The notes under the pieces: model-generated | Told to the model about the DNA's origin: nothing | Databases searched by the model: none | Seen by the model: the letters and a program-made list of their open reading frames with translations, nothing else | Shown here: positions 24,218 through 35,439 of the stretch, one piece after another | How positions within the stretch are numbered: position 1 is the first letter of the stretch | Layout of the letters: the number at the start of each line of letters is the position of its first letter | Source: Mytilus californianus | Lineage: Eukaryota; Mollusca; Bivalvia; Mytilida; Mytilidae | Assembly: GCF_021869535.1 (NCBI RefSeq) | Contig: NW_026262668.1 | Span: 11,516,348 to 11,580,347 of the forward strand | Direction: 5' to 3' | Length of the DNA stretch: 64,000 nt | Made by a program: the position numbers and the translations under genes

Positions 24218-24350
24218 CTTGCACAGCAAGTCTTGTGTATTTTCACTGAAACCGGTCGGACATAACCCTATCACACTCCTCGAATCTTGGTAATGTCTCT
24301 CAGTTGCAGTAGATGTTTCGTTTGATGAATATACCATAATTTGACGTAAG
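24218..24350 (-). CDS. CHST15-like: Sulfotransferase (CHST15-like), upstream internal exon (stem region)
   Basis: First recognised exon of the minus-strand sulfotransferase gene. The acceptor is tttattttcag and the donor AAG|GTGAAA; 1 base plus 44 codons, ending in phase 0, which fits the phase-0 start of the exon at 21490-21706. The translation starts LRQIMVYSSNETSTATER, contains a possible N-glycosylation site (NET), and ends in GFSENTQDLLCK. Joined to the next exon it reads LLCK then KMLPF...NPCW, which resembles the human CHST15 segment before its SPCW. This should be the luminal stem between the membrane anchor and the catalytic domain. The exon encoding the cytoplasmic tail and transmembrane anchor was not found and probably lies further right or outside the window. 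Confidence 0.72.
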
Positions 24351-24655
24351 CTGAAAATAAATAAAGCAATTCGATCATGATTAAATGTAACAAAATAAAT
24401 ATCTCCAAACAAAATACCAAAATAAAAAAATGATACAAGATACAACCATGTACTAACGATAGATGGTACTAAAAACGAACATTAAAAAAAAGTAAACAAT
24501 AAAATCTTAGTGACAGAAAATGGCGGCAAAATATTTCTTCCTAAAAGATCTTTTTCAACAGTTGGATATTCAGATGATGATCACATGTAATGAGGACTGA
24601 GTGACAGAGAACTGTTTATTTAAATCAGAGTTTATGAACACCCCTCAAGTGTAAA

Positions 24656-25852
24656 CAAGAGTGCACACGCTGAAATGTCTCGCCTTCTTTACTAATCATT
24701 GATATTATGTTGATAGTTCTAAATATAAAGCTTTACTACAACTATCTCATAAACTTAACATGATCCAAGAAAATGAGGTCAAGGTCATATAAACCAAACA
24801 AGAAATACATGTACACCTTACAATCATTCAATACACTAAATATAGTTGACCTATTGCTTATAGTTTCTAAGATACAGACTTAACCAAGAAAACTAAACAT
24901 TGACTAATGAACCATGAAAATGAGGTCAAGGTCAGATGAACCATGCCAGGCAGACATGTACAGCTTGCAATCCTTCCATACAACAAATATAGTTGACCTA
25001 TTGCTTATGGTAATAGAAAAACAGACCAAAACACAAAAACTTATCACTGAGCTGTGAACCATGAAAATGAGATCAAGGTCAAATAAAACCGGCCAGACTG
25101 ACATGTTCATCATAAAATATTTCCACACACCAAATATAGTTGACATATTGCATATAGTATTAGAAAAAAAGACCAAAACTCAAAATCTTAACTTTGACCA
25201 CTGAACCATGAAAATAAGGTCAAGGTCAGGAGACATCTGCCAGCTAGACATGTACACCTTACAATCATTCCATACACCAAATATAGTAGACATATTGCAT
25301 ACAGTATAAGAAAAACAGACCAAAACACAAAAACTTAACTATAACCACTGAACCATGAAAATAAGGTCAAGGTCAGATGACACCTGCCAGTTGGACATGT
25401 ACACCTTACAGTCCTTCCATACACCGAATATGCTAGACCTATTGCTTCTCGTATCTGACATATGGACTTGACCACCAAAACTTAACCTTGTTCTCTGATC
25501 CATGAAATGAGGTCGAGGTCAAGTGAAAACTGTCTGACGGGCATGAGGACTTTGCAAGGTACGCACATACCAAATATAGTTATCATATTACTCATTATAA
25601 GAGAGAAATTAACATTACAAAAACTCTTAACTTTTTTTTCAAGTAGTCACTGAACCATGAAAATGAGGTCATGGACAATGGATATGTGACAGACGGAAAC
25701 TTCGTAACATAAGGCATCTATATACAATTTATGAAGCATCCAGGTCTTCCACCTTCTAAAATACAAAGCTTTTAAGAAGTTAGCTAACGCCGCCGCCGCC
25801 GGATCACTAACCCTATGTCGAGCTTTCTGCGACAAAAGTCGCAGGCTCGACA
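24656..25852 (-). repeat. Tandem-unit repeat element, family B copy 2 (inverted)
   Basis: Same head, unit and tail as the copies at 1236 and 58385, in reverse. The head, with the gcgacaaaagtcgc hairpin and cgccgccgccgg, is at the right end. The tail 'acgctgaaatgtctcgcc' is at the left. About seven units carry 'ccatgaaaatgaggtcaagg'. It lies between the sulfotransferase exon at 24.3 kb and the DIRS remnant. Confidence 0.85.
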
Positions 25853-25922
25853 AAAAAAAAACCACTACTTGTTAAGGTCATATAATAATGTAAACAATTG
25901 GCCAAATAAATATATTTATGAA

Positions 25923-26208
25923 ATCAAATTTTTAGAATTAAAGTTTAGTTTTGTGAATATAACACTCACCTTCATAAATTTAGATATCAGTCCACTCGCT
26001 GCATTATTCAATCGGAAACCAGCCAGAAAAAAGAATTATACCCCTGTGACAACCTCTCCCACCTGAGGCATGCGCGCCATAAACCTTCATCATTTGTTCC
26101 TTGAATTGCCAGGCACCAAGGGCGATGAAGGGGAGGGCGGCGGGACCACTGATTTATGAAGGTGAGTATTTAATTTACAAAACTAAATTTTAATTCTAAA
26201 AATTTGAT
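25923..26208. repeat. 57-bp inverted repeat with GC-rich core at the 3' end of the DIRS remnant
   Basis: Arms 25923-25979 and 26152-26208 are inverted copies (shared core 'aaaactaaattttaattcta' and 'atttatgaaggtgagt') with a few mismatches. The 172-bp spacer is GC-rich at its right side (gatgaaggggagggcggcgg). The right arm begins exactly where the recombinase sequence breaks off. DIRS elements end in inverted repeats plus an internal complementary region, so this may be the terminal structure; a separate foldback insertion is the alternative. Confidence 0.65.
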
Positions 26209-26223
26209 AAGATAAATGTTGGA

Positions 26224-26492
26224 AGGAGGCTGAATGCAAAGGTTCAAAAAGGCGGAAACTGAAGAACCTCCAAGACTAAACCTAAGTCCCAAGAAGGAAC
26301 CAAACGCCTTTGACGAGGTCTATTAAAGCAAAAGTTTTTAATCAACAAGGACAAACACTCATTATCACCAAAATCTGAGCCTCCTGAAAGACATATAGTT
26401 CTGGTTATGGCAGATCTATATCCCTTTATAGTGGACGGAGTATAACCTTTTTCTTCATAAAGACAAACGAAAAAATCCGCTAACTGTTGCAC
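26224..26492 (-). pseudogene. DIRS-type tyrosine recombinase, N-terminal remnant
   Basis: Minus-strand frame with FFVCLYEEKGYTPSTIKGYR and, later, RQRRLVPSWDLGLVLEVL then PPF. This is the start of the tyrosine recombinase (YR) carried by DIRS/Ngaro-type retrotransposons: the core-binding part with the SAITR region and the WDL...VL...PPFEPL stretch. A one-base insertion in the T-run after PPF puts the frame on a stop. The next dozen codons of the family pattern are still readable in the neighbouring frame up to about 26210, where the sequence changes abruptly into an inverted repeat. The catalytic half (R...HxxR...Y) is absent, so the enzyme cannot be functional. Confidence 0.8.
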
Positions 26493-26992
26493 AGTAACTG
26501 AGAGAGGATCAATCTGTTTCGACTGACACCAAGAAGAGAAAATAGACCATTTGGAGTCATAAACGGCTCCTGTAGATTTCCTGACTGACCCTGCGATACG
26601 CTTGATTGCTCCTTCAGAAAACCTCCCTTTCTGAGGGAATTCCTGACAGTAACCAAGCGTGCAGATGGAGATTTTCTAGATCCTGATGAATCTTTCTTCC
26701 CTTGAACTGAGAAAGTAGATCGTACCTTAGAGGAAGTCGAAACGGCTTTGCAAAACACAGAAGAAGTAGTTCTGTGAACCAAGACTGTCTTGGCAAAACC
26801 GGAGCAATAAGAATGGTCTTGCAAAGATCCCACTGAATTTTGTGCAAGATCTTGTGAAGAAGACGAAAGGGGGGAAACATGTAACTGAACCCTTCCAAGA
26901 TAGGGTCATAGCATCTACTGCCCAAGCTTTTTCGTCTGGAATGGGGGAAACGTAAGTCTCCAACTTGTGATTCAAACTGGTGGCAAACAGAT

Positions 26993-27446
26993 CTATATGA
27001 GGACGATCCAACGAAGAGTGATCTCCTGAAACACTGACGGATGAAGTCTCCATTCTGTGTTCACTGGAACACGCGAACGGGAAAGAGCATCCGCCAGAAG
27101 ATTTTGACTGCCTGGAACAAGTCTTACTGACAGAATTATATCGAGACTGTGACACAGAAGGATAATTTCCTTGCTCAGATGATACAGAGAAAAGGAATGA
27201 GTTCCCCCTTGATTCTGAAGATAAGCCAATAATGTGGAGTTGTCCGTGGCAACCAGTAGTGACTGACCCTGAATCACAGCCTGGAAATGAAGGAGAGAAA
27301 GTAAGACAGCTCTCATCTCTAGAAGATTGATGTGTTCCCCCAACCGACCAAAGATCTGAAGCTGTTTTGCCGTCCAGATAAGCTCCCCAACCCATCAAGC
27401 TCGCATCTGTGAACAGAGATAGACTGGGGTCTGGAGGATCCAACAA
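26993..27446 (-). pseudogene. DIRS-type RNase H domain, frameshifted
   Basis: The first part (LSLFTDASLMGWGAYLDG) is the entrance to the RNase H domain with its first catalytic Asp. The rest (EMRAVLLSLLHF, LLVATDNSTLLAYLQNQGG, and finally NLLADALSRS) lies in another frame, so at least one frameshift divides it. TDNST carries a further catalytic Asp, and LADALSR is the usual end of DIRS RNase H. It stands between the reverse transcriptase (right) and the recombinase remnant (left) in the normal DIRS order. Confidence 0.8.
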
Positions 27447-28352
27447 AAACTCCCTTCAGAAGATGTTTCTCCTGAAGCCACCACTGAAGATGAGGTAACA
27501 ACCGAGGCAGAATTGGAACAGGTGCCTCCCACAGCTGAGAAATTGGGTGCTAAAACTCCGTCAGATACCACTGGATAGGACGAATGTGTAGACGTCCTAG
27601 TGGAATGACGTCCATGATAGATATCAAGAAACCCACCAGCTGAAGAATTCCGAGCTGGAACAGTTGAAAACTGCATCAGCGCACTGACTAACTGATGTAC
27701 CTTGATTACCTTCTCTTCTGGAGGAAGAACTAGACCCATAACTGTCCGAAAATTTTCTCCCAGGAAAATGAAATCTTGACAGGGAATTATCTCGGATTTT
27801 TCCCATGAAATCAAAAAACCCAGTCACAAGAGTAATTAGATAGCCAAAACGGTGTGTTCCTCCAGAAGAGATCGGCAATGATTCTTGATTAGAGAATGGT
27901 CTATAGGTAGGAGTGCATGAGTACCGCCTGAGTATGCCCAAACCAGTCTCAGGAAATGACGAAACTTGGGAGAAATTGGGATGTGAAAATAAGCATCCAT
28001 CAAATCTAAAGAGGTTGTCCAAATTCCTGAATGAAGTGTCGACCTGTACCTGTTGGTTTCCATTTTGAAATATGGGACCACCAGATACTGATGCAGAACA
28101 GAAAGGTCTAGAATCGGCCTCATTTCCCCGTTCTTCTTGGGAACCAAGAACAGCCGTGAATAAAACCCTAGATGAAAAGGAGGATTTACCTCCTCCAACA
28201 CACCCTTCTGAATTAGAATGTTCACTTCGTCTTGTAACAACTAATTCTTTCGAGAATCCTTTGTCACTGACAGATTGATTGGGACAGGAGAAAGAAGAGG
28301 CTGTTCCAAAAACTGAAGCTTCAATCCCCTCCGTAAAATCGAAAGTACCCAC
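27395..28352 (-). pseudogene. DIRS-type reverse transcriptase, deleted and frameshifted
   Basis: The main frame (28240 down to 27836) shows GVLEEV...YSRLFLVPKKNGE, RPILDLSVLHQYL and TTSLDLMDAYFHIPI. This is the finger and palm region with the first catalytic Asp. About ten residues later the sequence jumps from AYSGGTHA to PIDHSLIKN, where the intact family has a further roughly 45 residues and a (Y/I)-DD motif. The palm is therefore internally deleted, and the second Asp of the motif reads His. After a frameshift the thumb follows (FLGENFRTVMGLVLPPEEKV). The element is dead. Confidence 0.8.
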
Positions 28353-28482
28353 TTGTCTTGAAGTTATTAGAGACCATTGATCTAGAAAGTGGGAAAGCCT
28401 TCACCCCACTGGAAGTTGCGGAAGAGGAGTTGTAAAATTTTCCTCTTCCAGTGGGGATGGATTTAACGGAGGAGACAACACA

Positions 28483-28740
28483 TCACTTACCCTGCTTCTT
28501 ACCCTTTATAACTTTGGCTTTCTTGCCACTTGAAAGGTTAGGACGAGAAACAGCTAATCTCTTCATAGGCTGTGAAGAAGAAGAGGAAGAAGAAGCCTTT
28601 GGTTGATGAGAGGAAGAAGGTTTGTTAATCTGAGTAGTCTTGACAAATCTTTTCCCATCAGTGACTTTTACATCCACCTTGACAGCAGGAGGAGTCTTAT
28701 TCACCTCCTCCTGTAGCTGATCCAAGGAAACAGAGAACAA
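28483..28740 (-). pseudogene. DIRS-type gag-like C-terminal remnant
   Basis: 85 codons, strongly basic and Ser-rich (DVKVTDGKRFVKTTQ, a run of Ser, and a KKAKVIKGKKQGK end). This is what the end of a DIRS gag-like protein before the polymerase looks like. It has no homologous start: immediately right of 28740 the sequence switches to unrelated DNA, so the element is truncated at its 5' side. Confidence 0.55.
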
Positions 28741-28839
28741 CGTAACGAAGTTATCACACCATATAATGAAGTATCCATATCATATAATAGTGTTTTGACA
28801 ATGATGTAAGCAACATTCACATCATGTCATAGTAGTTTC

Positions 28840-29399
28840 TTCTTATGAGGCAGTGATGGCGTTCCATACTACTTTATGGCGATGATACCGTTATTATGTC
28901 AGAGAGTAAAGATGATCTTCAAAAATAATTAGAAAAAATTCAGCGAATACTGTGATATTTGGAAATTAAAAGTGAACGTGGAAAAAACAAAAGTGATCAT
29001 CTTTTCAAAGGGTAGACACCCTAACAACGTGCATTTCTTGTATAAAGGAAACAACCTAGAAATTATTAAGGACTTTAATTACTAGTATTTGGGAATAATT
29101 CATGCCAGGACAGGAACTTTTACTAAAGCAAAGTAAAAAATAGCTCAAAAGGCAACGAAAACCATGTATGGAATTATTAAAAAAAAGTCGTTTATTTAAT
29201 CTGTCAATAAAATGTCAATTCGATCTGTTTGACAAAATAGTAAAACCGATCTTACTGTACGGATGAGAAGTTTGGGGAAATGAAAAGAATGATATCAATG
29301 AACAGGTTCTCCTGAAATTTTTGAAACATATATTACACCTTAAAAAGTCAACACCCAACAATATTGTGTATGGTGAAACGGGAAGAATGAGATACCTAC
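28840..29399 (+). pseudogene. Non-LTR retrotransposon reverse transcriptase, left half
   Basis: Degenerate plus-strand reading with several stops and one frameshift. YGDDTVIMSES is the YxDD catalytic box. It is followed by KLKVNVEKTKVIIFSKG, FNY*YLGI, and, after the shift, DLFDKIVKPILLYG*EVWG and HLKKSTPNNIVYGETGR. This is the palm end and thumb of a LINE of the same family as the copy at 16.4-17.1 kb. The reading stops at the 8-bp target duplication of an inserted element and resumes at 31486. Confidence 0.8.
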
Positions 29400-31485
29400 G
29401 AGTACGTCTAAACACCGCTCAGGACCTCCTGAGTGCACTCAGGACATACAATGTGCACTCGGGACCCTTTATAGTCATCGTATTTGCACACAGGATGGAT
29501 GAATATGTTCGTTACACGCTGCTTATTTAAGAGTTAAATTTTGGTAGAATTTGAAATCGAACTTAGATAGATATGTTAATTCTTATGAAATAATGAGGGC
29601 ACGTGTCACTGATTACACAACTACTGAGCCGTGAATTATCCAATCAACAAAATTGATTGGATTATCTTTATTGTTGTTTATGCATTGTGTTGTTAGTACT
29701 GTGTTACGTTTAAAATGAATAACACGATGTTATTAAGTTTTGTGAAAGTTGCAGTGTAGAGACTGAAAAACATTTTCTTATGGAATGCACACTTTATGAC
29801 GATATTCGATATAACCTTTTTCATGAATGTTCAAAATTTATTCAAGATTTTCACAGCCTTGATATAGATAACAAATTCATTGAAATTATGAACTGGTCCT
29901 ATATTTTCAATGACAATATTTAGAATTTAACCTTAATAAGACACATCAGTATTTATTTATATGATTTGCTAAGTCTAATATCTTGGCTGCGTACGTGCTG
30001 TCCTTGGTCTTTTCCTTTGGTTTGGCTTACGAGCAAGTTTCTGGGGTTTTCGCACTTCAAACTCTGTGCACGAAGACTTAGTCGTGGTTTGAACGGATTT
30101 CGTTTACTTACAAATTATTTAGAAATAATACCCAAATATGATAATTTTCAGAAAACAGAGACAAATTAATTTTTCAGAATTTATTTTCACATTGGAATTC
30201 GTCCAAGGCTTGTATTATAGCTAGACAAGAACAACTTTAATGAGAAAGATAAATCTTACTAAATGCGGATTTGTTAAAACATACGTATTACTCAAGAATG
30301 AAATTACCGGACAAGAACGATAACAATGAGAAAGAACACTAACTATATGAAATTTGATAATTTAAAAGCGTATTTCGGTAAGTACGGCTTCTACAGTTAA
30401 GAACGGGCTCCATTTACAAAACTAAATCTTAATTCATGAAAAGTATGACAAATTTATTTCCCTTTTCAAACTCGTTAAAGGAATTTACATGTATTACTGG
30501 ACAAGAACGAGTTTCAATAGGGGAATAAATCTAACTAAATGAAATTTTGATTGAATCGTTATGTTATACATACACAGCCTCTCATTGGTCAAAAAGTGTT
30601 AATTATTTGAATGAATCTCAAAGACAAGAAAATAGAACAAAACACACACACACAATTATATAAATAAGAATTAGAACGCAATGATACCAATATTTTTTTT
30701 TTAATTCAACGCTATTTTTAGTGAGTGATCAGATTAACTGTTAGCTTGAAAGTAAATTATAAATGGTGTTTCACCGATTCTTTTTTTTTTTACCATGGAA
30801 CAATGCAATTAAAGTCTAGTGTAATATATCTAGAGATATGAAAATACGAAAGAATCATTCTTCTTAATTTTTGAAATAAGAATAAAACTAAACTTTTTAT
30901 TGCACGAAATTTTAATAAAATACGAAAATCTATACAAAGAAAATAATAACGATATTTTTTTTTATCTATTAAGTTAATGAAATGAAATGAATTGAATGAA
31001 AATTTCCCAACTATGTATGTAGATTTCTCATATTTCTCGACTGGCTTCAATTATTACATACAAAAAGAAAAATGTTTATTTAACGGTTTTTTTCTAAAAC
31101 AATATATCTTCATTGTTCTTTATTTTTCAAAAGACATCTTGATTTTGTTTGTTTGCCAAGCTTACTTGTATGAGGTTAGCACCATCACTAATCACTCCTA
31201 ATTATTAAAGATCAAACGACCTAATCAACATGATAATTGGCATTCAATATAATCCTCGGTCATGCCTGACATATTTCACAAAAACGGCGCGTGCCGATGA
31301 AAACTTCAATAACTCCTTAAATGTTAAAATGATTTTATCAAAACAAAAATTATTAGATGAAGAATTAAATTATCTATCGAATGCATACCTTCACTACTCA
31401 CTAAAACATATATTTCATGTCATGAGTGCACTTTGTATGTCCTGAGTGCACTCAGGAGGTCCTGAGCGGTGTTTAGACGTACCGC
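29400..31485. mobile_element. 2,086-bp terminal-inverted-repeat element with 8-bp target duplication, hAT-like
   Basis: The left end (gtacgtctaaacaccgctca, then ggacctcctgagtgcactca) and the right end are inverted copies over about 62 bp with only a few differences. The 8-bp duplication atacctac lies at 29392-29399 and 31486-31493, and it splits a LINE reading frame that is continuous without the insert. Eight-base duplications are usual for hAT elements, but the terminal bases (gagta / gcggta) do not match the usual hAT CAG start. No transposase was seen inside; a LINE fragment at 29715-29960 and AT-rich DNA fill the interior. It is non-autonomous. Confidence 0.8.
29715..29960 (+). pseudogene. 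LINE C-terminal fragment inside the 2.1-kb element
   Basis: The frame reads KFCESCSVETEKHFLMECTL and YDDIRYNLF. This is the C-x2-C...H...C region found at the C-terminus of the LINE copies at 16.4-18.1 kb (compare CLYCTFNKVEDEIHFVTECP). It has no reverse transcriptase in front and was presumably carried in by the element that surrounds it. Confidence 0.65.
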
Positions 31486-32110
31486 ATACCTACTGGACAT
31501 CAGTATTAAATGTAGAATACTTTCTTTTTGGTGCAAACTATGTGCAGACGAAAAACAATTGTCGTCAGTGATTTACAAGATTGCGCTCTATCAACACACT
31601 GTAAAAAATGAAAATATTAAATGGATCATGAATGTTCAAGATATTCTAAACGTGTGGATTTTCAAATATTTTTCAACTACAAAATGGACATACCCTATCT
31701 CAAAATGGCTAATAAAGAGCACCAAAATGAGGCTTTTTGACCAATACAAACAGAAGTGGTACTCGTCGATACAAAATTCTCCAAAATGTATAAACTATAG
31801 ACTGTTTAAAAATACATTGAGACTTTTTATGTTATCTAAACATTCTAGATGACAAAAATATTTTTATTTTATTTAAATTTAGGGCAGGTTACCATGCGTT
31901 GCCTGTAGAAAAAGAGTGATGGCAAAACATTGACCGTAGTGAAAGGAATGTAATTTATGTAATTCCGGTGTTATAGGTGATGAATTTCATTATTTGTTTT
32001 GCTGTTCTCAATTGCAGAACAAACGAAAATTATTTCTTCAAAGTAAATTTTTACATAGTCCAAATATCATGTCAATTTTCTTACTGTTCAATACTAAAAA
32101 ACAATCAGTT
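31486..32110 (+). pseudogene. Non-LTR retrotransposon C-terminal region, right half
   Basis: Continuation of the LINE after the 2.1-kb insertion: YLLDISIKCRILSFWCKL, then KWLIKSTKMRLFDQYKQKWY, and after a frame change the FRAGYHALPVEK and GDEFHYLFCC cysteine/histidine region typical of the C-terminus of this LINE family. The join with 29399 is in frame when one copy of the duplicated 8 bp is removed. A mussel-type dispersed repeat begins at about 32140. Confidence 0.8.
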
Positions 32111-32139
32111 TAAAGAAAACTGTGTACATTCATTGAGTA

Positions 32140-32600
32140 AAATTGAGAATGGAAATGGGGAATGTATCAAAGAGACAACAACCCGACCAAAGAGCAGAAA
32201 ACAGCCGAAGGCCACCAATGGGTCTTCAACAAAGCGAGAAAATAACGCACCCGGGGGCGGACTTCAGCTGGCCCTTAAACAAAATGTGTATTAGTTCAGT
32301 GAGAATGGACGTCACACTAAACTCCAAAACATATAAATGAACTAAAATTAAAAAAACATACAAGACTAACAAAGGCCAGAGGCTCCTGATTGGGACAGGC
32401 GCAAAAATGCAGTGGGTTTAAACATGGTTTGTGAGATCTCAATCCTCCCCCTATACCTCAAGCCAATGTATAATAAACACAGCAATACGCACAGCAAAAC
32501 TCAGTTAAAAAGAAGTCCGAGTCCGATGTCAGAATAGGTAACAAAAGAAACTAAGCAAAATGACAATGATACATACATTAACAAAGGACTACTAGTGTAT
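32140..32600 (+). repeat. Mussel-type dispersed repeat
   Basis: It runs from 'gagaatggaaatggggaatg' through 'gaaaacagccgaaggccacc' and 'aggctcctgattgggacagg' to 'aagtccgagtccgatgtcag'. Partial copies lie at 8490-8705 (shared last part) and 11560-11862 (inverted). It begins 30 bp after the LINE C-terminus. Confidence 0.75.
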
Positions 32601-32870
32601 TGATAAACAGAATAGTCTCTCCATGTAAACGTAAAGCAACAGACTGATTTCTTCATATTTAGTTGAACCGTTTAATGTACAAGTATGTCATCATAAAGTT
32701 GTACTTCATTTTACTTTATCTTACTGCATCGATTTACCCTCAACTATTGTATTTGTATTTACTAGTATATTGTAATTGTACAAGTTTTTCTGTTAGTTTT
32801 TAGAGATTAAAGTATCTATCTATTAGAGAATGGTCATCGCGCCTGACAAGATCTAAAACTGGTGTTTTAT

Positions 32871-33180
32871 TTATTTTTATGCCCCACCTACGATAGTAGA
32901 GGGGCATTATGTTTTTCGGTCTGTGCGTCCGTTCATTCGTTCGTTCGTCCGTCCGTCCGTCCGACTGTCCCGCTTCAGGTTAAAGTTTTGTGGTCAAGGT
33001 AGTTTTTGATGAAGTCGAAGTCCAATCTACTTTGAAACTTTGTACACATGTTCCCTATGATATGATCTTTCTAATTTTAATGCCAAATTAGAGTTTTGAT
33101 CCCAATTTCACGGTCCACTGAACATAGAAAATGATAGTGCGAGTGGGGCATCCGTGTACTATGGACACATTCTTGTTAAT
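32871..33180 (+). repeat. Pearl-like element, single unit
   Basis: It starts 'tgccccacctacgatagtag', has a cgttcgttcgtccgtccgtc microsatellite, then a single core unit, and ends 'gtggggcatccgtgtactat'. The plan (inverted short ends, tetranucleotide array, core unit) is that described for pearl elements of bivalves; membership is inferred. Confidence 0.6.
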
Positions 33181-35034
33181 ATATGAATGAGATAAAAAAA
33201 AAAAACAGATGGGACAATCAGTATACAGAAATTATATAGTCTAGAACATTTATGTTCGTTTGAACGAAGAGAATTTAGAAAAAAAAATAGTATTTTACAT
33301 CCAGGGTCAAATTTTTAGTATATTTTAGAACGATATAACACATTACAATTTTGTAAGTTCTTTCAAAACATAAAAAAGGACAAGCTTGCTGAGTAAAGTA
33401 AGAAATTTTACTTTGAAACGTAACTTTATTTGAAATGTTGTGTCAATGGTTCTTTTAATGGCATCCGAATGCAGAATTAACTGATATAATTTGATGTTTG
33501 ATCCTAACCGATCGGATCAACTACGTATAGAGGTCGCAGTGATATTTTTTTTCTATCAATTTTGCCTATTTGATTGTCTTGTTTTTCATTAGCAACCCTT
33601 TGTAAAACTTGTATGTTATTATAATATCAAAAGGAAATATTCTGGCGGTGGCAAAAAAGGGGGGTGGGTCTCACAGCTCATTTATGAAAAAAAAACTTAC
33701 TTATCTGTTTTAAAGGTGTATCCATGCCATACTCCAATGTTCTTAAATAGTATCTCATAGCATATAATGTAAAAAAATAAAACAATAATTATTAAATCTA
33801 TTATAATGTTCTTCCTTCTTGGCATCGTTTCTAGTCAACGTAACCGTGCTTCGATGTCAAAATGTGATTGAATCATACGTGGACAAGCATCGTCCATAGG
33901 AAAAAACGTATTTCAAATGATCCAAGATTAATGAGTGTTGATATTTATAAATAATGATGATACCTATTAATTTCGTGTTTGAGCAAAACTGCTACAATAA
34001 AATAAATGTGTTGCCATTGTATGCTATTGATGGATAGTTGATTACAAGCCTGGGTATGAGTAGATATAGTTCTTAAAATATGCTTTAAGAAAATAAAATT
34101 AAAAATTTGGACCACGGAACACATCTTTTCTTGCTACAAAACGAAATGTAAATTTACCGTGCATTTTTATTATATAAAATTTAGATAATCTGAGCTATCT
34201 CCCCTTATATAACATTTTTTGTTTAAAAATCGAACATCATTCTGTCCTTTACAGACAGTCGTAATAATAAAAAAATAAACCTTCATAATTTTCTTCATTT
34301 ATGTAAAATCTGAATTGCACTTCTCAAAAGACAAAATGTAAAAACAGACAAATGATTTTTTAATAGGAAGATATAATGCAAAATGCGAGTAATTGACCAT
34401 TTCTTGGAAACAGAGAGGTTAGACAAAAGAATTCAAAGTGAAAATAGATTTTGAATACATTATAATGTAAATAAATTTGATGATGAAACCTATTTTTTTT
34501 TAACATGCAAAATAAAAAAAGTCCTTACGTAAGCAACTTCAAAAAGATAAAGACGCTGTCCATCTAGGATGCACATACTCATCTAAAATGGTTGTCATCA
34601 TTTACTGGAAACTATAAAGCTTTAAGACAGCTTGTTGTTCCATTAGGTAAATTCAAAAGTAGTTTAAACAAAGGAGGGTGGAGTCCACACATGCATAAGT
34701 ATTTTATATTGCATCTTAAGTTATTTCGTATAATATAATAATGTTTATTTTATAATTATAGGCGTAAAAGCCAGAACACTTCTAAACTTAATTTAACGCC
34801 AGTGTCCGTAGACAAAAAGCAAGACTTAGTGTAAAAAAATCAAACATTAAGTAAATCAATCCAATATATCAACCGGTTTTGTGGAAAATACCTATCAAGT
34901 GGTGTTTTGTTCGGTCTAAAAGAACTGTTGTCTTAAACTTGAATCATTAAACAGTAAATGAAAATATCTGCTATCAGTGGACAAATTAAGTTCCCATTGA
35001 AATGCCTAGACAATGGTATATCTACTCATATTTT
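33181..35034. other. AT-rich sequence, nothing recognised
   Basis: No exon, repeat family or inverted repeat was recognised between the two pearl-like elements. Confidence 0.45.
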
Positions 35035-35235
35035 GTTTAGACCAAGAGGAACTTTGCTTGCCACTTCGGAGCACCTGAGTTCACAGCGGTTTTTGGCTGG
35101 ATTCGTGTTGACCAATCTTCAGTTTACTGTGTAGTGTTTTGTGTTTTGTGGATTTGTTTGTGCATGCTTATTTGATTGCATGTTTGTTTGTTTGTTTGTT
35201 TGTTTGTTTGTTTTTTGTTGTTTATGAATTATTTC
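35035..35235 (+). repeat. Mussel-type dispersed repeat with (TTTG)n
   Basis: 'cttcggagcacctgagttca' and 'ggattcgtgttgaccaatct' are words of a common mussel repeat. A run of tttg units follows at 35183-35212. Confidence 0.55.
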
Positions 35236-35439
35236 GATTCTAATGGGACAAATACTGTCATTTAAAATACTGAAGCGAGGGTGGGTATGCCGTGTGTGTG
35301 GCTGTTTTATTTTACCCCTGTTAGATAAAGCTAAATTTCCATGCAATAAATATATAGTTTGCATGAATTATTTCTTAAATAGCCGCTAGAAAATAAATGT
35401 TTTTAATTCTTTTAATTCTCAACTCCAACATTTGCCATT

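Noticed and set aside
35183-35212. CRISPR-like or satellite signal from regular repeats
   Set aside because: It is a simple tttg microsatellite; no array of repeats with unique spacers was seen anywhere in the window.
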